The notes under the pieces: generated by a model
Seen by the model: only the letters and a program-made list of their open reading frames with translations
Database searches by the model: none
Told to the model about the DNA's origin: nothing
Program-made: the position numbers and the translations under genes
From: Rachycentron canadum
Taxonomy: Eukaryota; Chordata; Actinopteri; Carangiformes; Rachycentridae
DNA: 64,000 nt
Direction of reading: 5' to 3'
NCBI GenBank assembly: GCA_038496675.1
Contig: CM076651.1
Coordinates: forward strand, 25,322,182-25,386,181
Part shown: one piece after another, positions 60,193 through 64,000 of the stretch
Layout of the letters: the number at the start of each line of letters is the position of its first letter
Numbering within the stretch: position 1 is the first letter of the stretch

Positions 60193-60924
60193 TGTCTGGG
60201 TGGGGTGTTGGGAGGGGGGGGGGTGGCGTCCTTTTTCTCTCTAATGAAGCTGTCCGTCACACGGCTTGTTGACAGAAGGCCGGGATATCACTCCCACCTG
60301 CCTCCACTCCAACATCACCAGTTTGTCATTTTGAATATAAAGAAGGAACCAGGAAATAGGGGTTGGTCAAAATATTTTGATTGGGTGCATTTTGTAGGCA
60401 GCTCTTCATTCAGCATCAGCAGCACAAGAACTGCTTCGCCTTCCACAGCCAAACCCTGCTCAAAGGACACGGGAAGGAAAGGTTGTAACTATTGTAGTAA
60501 TAGTTGTAATTGTCAGATAATAGAAAAGGTGTGAATGTGTGTTTCCTCCACAGCACAAACCCAGGGGAGACCCAGTGAAACAAACTGTTGCAGCTTTATT
60601 GGTTTCCTCATGACAAAGCCTGTGGGTTCTTTATTATAGTGAGAGCTGCCGGGTTGTTAACGCTGATGTTTGAAGACTTTGTCCCAAAGCTTTGATGTCG
60701 TCTCAAAGTGACATGTGTTTGAACAGTTAATTATTTAGAATTTTACAGTATTCTTAAAAGGGCTGCAACTAATGATTATTAGCATCATTGACTGGTTGTT
60801 CCCATTGATTGTTTGGTCAGGCCGTACGTTTGGGTTTAGTCATCCATGGTTCCCAGACAATATATCCTCATGACTTTATTGATCCCGCAACTTTCTGTGG
60901 AAATCAGTACTTTGGGTTATAACT

Positions 60925-61164
60925 GTGTCAACCCTCCATGACGTCACCCCTCGGTCTGTGAGCTGCTATTTTGAAGCCTCCAGTTTGTAATTTGTCTGTT
61001 GGCCATCTTGGTTTATTTTAAACCAGAAAAAAAAAAAAAAAAAAAAAAACTCACACCACAGCCACGCCCCCTAATCCATTCCCTGCTCAAGGGAGAAGTA
61101 GGGACATTTTCCCATAGACTTCAATACAATCTGACTTCTTTAACAACCAGTGGAGTCGCCCCCA
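60925..61164 (-). repeat. Dispersed repeat family A, internally deleted copy
   Basis: GTGTCAACCCTCCATGACGT with CACCCCTCGGTCTGTG, TTTGAAGCCTCCAGTTTGTA, TTGGCCATCTTGGTTT, an A-run at about 61026-61049, CCACGCCCCCTAATCCATTC, GGACATTTTCCCATAGACTT and CAGTGGAGTCGCCCCC. The CRE-like palindrome TGACGTCA is intact here. Confidence 0.9.
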
Positions 61165-61462
61165 TGTGAGCTTTGTGACTGTGAGTGTGTTAGCATACAT
61201 CAGCATATATACAGCTTCAGGGGGCTGCTAGCATGGATGTAGACTCTTTTTATTTGACTTTGTATTGTCTTTTAGTGATAGGGTCACAAAAGGGTCCTAT
61301 TTTCTGGAGCTGTCTGGCTGATAATAAAAACTTGATTGATTGAACTTGATTTTTTTTTTTTTTTTTTTTTTTTGATCCTATCACCTATAATTCTAGCAGT
61401 TGCAGTTGTAGTCCTTAATCCTCTTCTTTTAATCAGGGATAAATCAAAACTATCTGTGTTCC

Positions 61463-61493
<31 letters not shown>

Positions 61494-62337
61494 GACCAGG
61501 AAAGACATTAAGAACAGTTTCTTATTTACAATGAAGGCAAATACTCTTTGATCAATGTTCCCCAATAAGCACCTCAATCAATTATATGGATTTTTTTCTA
61601 CTCAGCTGTTTCCAGGTGGCCTTTGTTTTTGTTTTAATGAAAGCATCATGATTTTAAGCTGTTTAACCAGCCATTTCTTTGGCCACATGAGGAAGTGCCC
61701 ACCAGTAGCCATCCAATGAGCGAAAATCCTGTAGGCCTCCTGCACTGTGGAGTGTGATTCAGAATGAAATGTGAATTAGGAACGCCTGTCACTGGTCCCT
61801 TTTTAGTGATTCAGTGAGATTATGTCTGCATGGGTGCCCTGGCTGCAGATAAAGCACGTCTGGGATGAAAGTAGGCAGTGTTTGCATGCATGCACACCGA
61901 GGTGACCAGCCATGCCAGTGAGGTATTAAGGCATTAAGGCTTTGTTGTATTGTTTTTGCTGTGGTTTAACTATCAGGTAGTCCCCAAGAACCAAGAAGTA
62001 GAACACACACACACACACACACACACACTCGTACACGCGCGCACACAAACACCCGAAAGGTTGCCGACTCCCACGCTGATATTTGATTTTTCTCCAGACA
62101 GACAGAGCAGTCAGTGTGTTTGTAGAACTGACCCTACAACAGCTCTTTCATCAGGCTGCCTATAGGGTTGCAAGTTCAGGTCACCGCACCCAACTCTGCT
62201 GACTGCAAGCTCCAGTACAGCACCGCTTCAAAAGACATAAAGCAAACAAGCAAATGAATTCATGTCTCTGAGTTTCTCTTGGATTATGTAACAGGTCATT
62301 TATTTACAGACTGCGGCTCCTAATGTTTCATAGAAGT

Positions 62338-62370
<33 letters not shown>

Positions 62371-62840
62371 CGTCCGATCATGAAACAGTTGCCCATTGCG
62401 GTATAATGCACCTTGTGCTGAGATCACAGCACGCTAACATTAGCAAGCTAGCTTTACCTTTGTGAGTGGAAGATCGTTAACTCAGCAGCTCGTTAACCTT
62501 TCTGTCTGGGAAAAATTAGGTCTTGAATCAATGTTGATCACCAGAACGTCTTGGACTACGTTTGACTAATTGCTAAATACTCGTCCTTGGAACTGAACCT
62601 TTCTTGCTTTGCATGTTTAAACAAGGACAGTAATTGTTGTTGTTGTTATTATTATTATATATTTTGATGAATTATCTAATATTGTTTCATATATATTTAT
62701 GTTTTTAGTCACAATTAATGATCACTGTGTTTAAGTGTTTATTACAGTGTTAATTACACTGTAGAAACAGTTTGAAACCCATGACCTCAACAGTCATTCT
62801 GTGATTGTGCTGCTAATGGATGGAAATTTAGTGAATATAA
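61165..62840. other. Non-coding DNA with poly(T)/poly(A) and CA runs
   Basis: T-runs at 61350-61374 and 61469-61488, (CA)n at 62003-62028 and an A-run at 62341-62368. No gene seen. Confidence 0.5.
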
Positions 62841-62849
62841 ATTATTCTC

Positions 62850-62905
62850 CTTTTTGCTGGGGGCCCCCCTCAAGGACCCCACTTTGACAGCCACTGCTCT
62901 ATAGG
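62850..62905 (-). mobile_element. hAT-like terminal fragment
   Basis: The minus strand reads GCAGTGGCTGTCAAAGTGGG then GTCCTTGAGG, similar to the hAT-type end at 33325. No partner end identified. Confidence 0.4.
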
Positions 62906-64000
62906 ATAACCAGTATGGCGTGCTCTAGTCAGCGGTGTACTATAGCCGTTGACAGAGTCCCCTGGCAGTGCTGGCACCGAAACTGAAAGTCAGACGCTGC
63001 CATGGAAGATAGGCCCACAGGCCAGGGGCCTGAACCATAGCTGTGTTTCTGTAAATGTTTCCTATGAACATGTTGGGACCTCTTTTTAAAAATATATAAA
63101 TGTGCACCATAGCTGCAGGATCTTTATACTTTTTATATTTACTTGAAAAAGGCTTCAGATTTCAGCCTGAGAGAAATGTGGCATGGTCTAACCTCTAGGG
63201 TATATTTTCCTACTTAAGCAATGATGTAATGATTTTAGCAGCGTCCAACAACAGCCGCAAAGAATCCCTGACTAAATATTTAGAAAATGTGTGGCATCCA
63301 GATAGGCGTCTGAGATACCAGGCCCTCTGCAGAGAGAGAGAGGGAGAGAGACGGGCAACAGGATTGGTTGAGAGGCCTGAGACAAAAGGGGGATGCAGAA
63401 CTGGCTCCTCTTAGCATGTTATGAGTCAAAGGTTCGCCATGGGTCATGAGCTGCAAACTCATTCATGAATAAAACAAATCATGTTCTCTGAGCCTTGTTC
63501 CAAACTCAAACATCCAGTAGTGAAGTCCTCTGGGAATAGATGGGGGTTTCTTCAGGCTTATTCTGGGCTTTTGAGAAGACATGCTGCATGTTTCATAACC
63601 ATAAAATTTATTAAACTGGAGGACAGGGAGACAGCAGACCAGATTTTCCACTCTCAGTCCAGACTTATTAGCAATAATACTCTGCTTCGCTGTCATTGGT
63701 CTTGTGGCTGGATGTGGCACTTTTTTTTTTTTTTCCTGGTCAACTCTGTAATTCAATAATGGAGCAGAAAATCAGGCTTGATGTTTCCCAGAGCTCTGAG
63801 ACTGGAGTGATTTTTGCTGAAGATGTGCTTATTCAAAAAAAAGCAAAAAAAAAAAAAAAAAAAAAAGCTCAGAAGCATCTCTGGTCTCAGAGAGGGACAG
63901 AGACGAGCACAAGTGTTGTTAGACCACAGACAGTGTGACAAGCTGATTAAAATGCCCACAGACCGGGAGAGCTGGACCTCCTCTCTCTATTCACTCGACC
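62906..64000. other. Non-coding DNA to window end, no gene seen
   Basis: A T-run at 63721-63734 and an A-run at 63847-63866. Open frames of up to 97 codons show no domain. Confidence 0.4.

Noticed and set aside
59707..60534. Long open frames across the N-run
   Set aside because: The frames are open only because N is not a stop. The sequence is unknown and the flanks have no domain.

Overview
This is vertebrate nuclear DNA, most likely from a teleost and probably a percomorph. The evidence is intron-split genes with GT-AG splice sites, type II keratin genes with fish-like glycine/serine-rich heads and tails, a p38 MAP kinase gene, abundant (CA)n/(TG)n microsatellites, and degraded Tc1, L2-type, hAT-like and other non-LTR relics typical of fish genomes. 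I see no bacterial, phage or CRISPR-type system.

Three protein-coding genes can be read exon by exon. (1) At 183-2660 (+) lies the 3' part of a type II keratin of keratin-8 type; its first exon is before the window. (2) At 23568-27941 (+) lies a complete nine-exon type II keratin of about 550 aa. (3) At 33179-41058 (-) lies a complete twelve-exon p38 MAP kinase of 364 aa, best matched to mapk13 (p38 delta). A CpG-rich block at 42720-43113 looks like the promoter and untranslated first exon of a fourth gene on the + strand. I could not find convincing coding exons for it in the remaining 21 kb.

Layout: 0-3.3 kb keratin 1; 3.8-5.1 kb broken non-LTR retrotransposon; 5.6-23.4 kb repeat-rich intergenic DNA (dispersed repeats, Tc1 relic, L2-type fragment, microsatellites); 23.4-28.7 kb keratin 2; 28.7-33.1 kb repeat-rich intergenic DNA; 33.1-41.1 kb mapk13, whose introns hold a Tc1-type MITE, hAT-like ends and a long foldback element; 41.2-42.7 kb intergenic; 42.7-43.1 kb CpG-island first exon; 43.1-64 kb non-coding DNA with microsatellites, an L2-type fragment and one sequence gap (59799-60192).

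The two keratins are tandem paralogs in the same orientation. They encode subunits of the epithelial intermediate-filament network, which assembles as type I/type II heterodimers; no type I partner is in the window. The kinase is functionally separate, a stress-activated signalling enzyme. The most unusual non-genic structures are a dispersed family of up to about 460 bp present in nine partial or near-complete copies and carrying several promoter-like motifs, a roughly 615 bp foldback element in mapk13 intron 1, and a sequence gap whose two edges carry the same 18 bases.
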